Source: Adlercreutzia sp910585575
GTDB lineage: Bacteria > Actinomycetota > Coriobacteriia > Coriobacteriales > Eggerthellaceae
Length of the DNA: 64,000 nt
Assembly: GCF_951801035.1 (NCBI RefSeq)
Contig: NZ_CATOKT010000009.1
Reading direction: 5' to 3' (one strand)
The first letter of the stretch is position 1. The number at the start of each line of letters is the position of its first letter. The notes below the pieces were generated by a model. It did not search any database. It was not told the origin of the DNA and worked only from the letters and a program-made list of their open reading frames with translations. The position numbers were made by a program, and so were the translations under genes. Positions 63,915-64,000 of this stretch are shown here, in pieces.

Positions 63915-64000
63915 TCCCCTGCCCTTTCCCCTGCCCTTTCCCCTGCCCTTTCCCCTGCCCTTTCCCCTGCCCTTTCCCCTGCCCTTTCCCCTGCCCTTTC
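63915..64000. repeat. 12-bp minisatellite (CCCCTGCCCTTT)n, running off the right edge
   Basis: A little over seven perfect copies of CCCCTGCCCTTT, cut by the window end. It is a slippage-prone VNTR with a strict purine/pyrimidine bias apart from one G per unit. The true copy number is unknown. Confidence 0.9.

Noticed and set aside
63195..64000. Possible CRISPR array in the right-hand repeats
   Set aside because: Repeat lengths and spacing are irregular, there are no uniform spacers, and no cas gene is in the window.

Overview
The window looks like the chromosome of a high-GC actinobacterium, most likely a Coriobacteriia/Eggerthellaceae-type gut or mucosal organism. The coding DNA is GC-rich, TTA/CTA/TCA codons are extremely rare, and there are giant SdrD_B/Cna_B-type surface proteins beside ordinary housekeeping genes (ppdK, mtnA). 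The lineage is inferred from composition and gene content, not from a marker gene.

About 87% of the window (1-55,544) is one gene on the minus strand. It starts at 55,544 and stays open to the left edge without a stop: 18,514 codons (about 2 MDa) are visible and the C-terminus lies outside. In N-to-C order (right to left on the map) it has: a ~99-residue polar N-terminal extension and one hydrophobic export segment; an acidic linker; an N-terminal domain and a Pro/Glu stalk; at least nine large modules of a type I cannot assign (49.7-40.6 kb); a cluster of PASTA-like repeats (36.4-35.1 kb); a long stretch of beta-rich and DUF11-like sequence with small Cys/His clusters (35-15.3 kb); and an array of 13 SdrD_B-like units (15.3 kb to the edge). 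The last 11 units follow a four-type order (alpha-beta-gamma-delta) repeated almost three times. The opposite strand is open in codon register for up to 18 kb. Those plus-strand reading frames are shadows and are not annotated here.

To the right, still on the minus strand, is a two-gene parA-RHH cassette (57,690-56,139). It is set in AT-rich DNA with three palindromes and ends at a clear terminator before the giant gene's ~400-bp upstream region. A ~155-bp structured intergenic element of unknown nature precedes parA. Two AT-rich islands inside the giant gene share a 15-nt motif (14/15 identical), and similar words occur in the intergenic DNA beside parA-RHH.

The next block is mtnA (methylthioribose-1-phosphate isomerase, with an unusual Cys-containing insertion). 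It is followed by a compact locus that resembles an unannotated type I toxin-antitoxin: a 56-codon plus-strand gene for a small hydrophobic peptide, overlapped by two tandem ~80-nt minus-strand RNA units, each with its own promoter and terminator. Then comes ppdK (pyruvate, phosphate dikinase). The last ~1.15 kb has no convincing gene. It holds the ppdK leader, two families of short degenerate repeats, and a 12-bp minisatellite that runs off the right edge.
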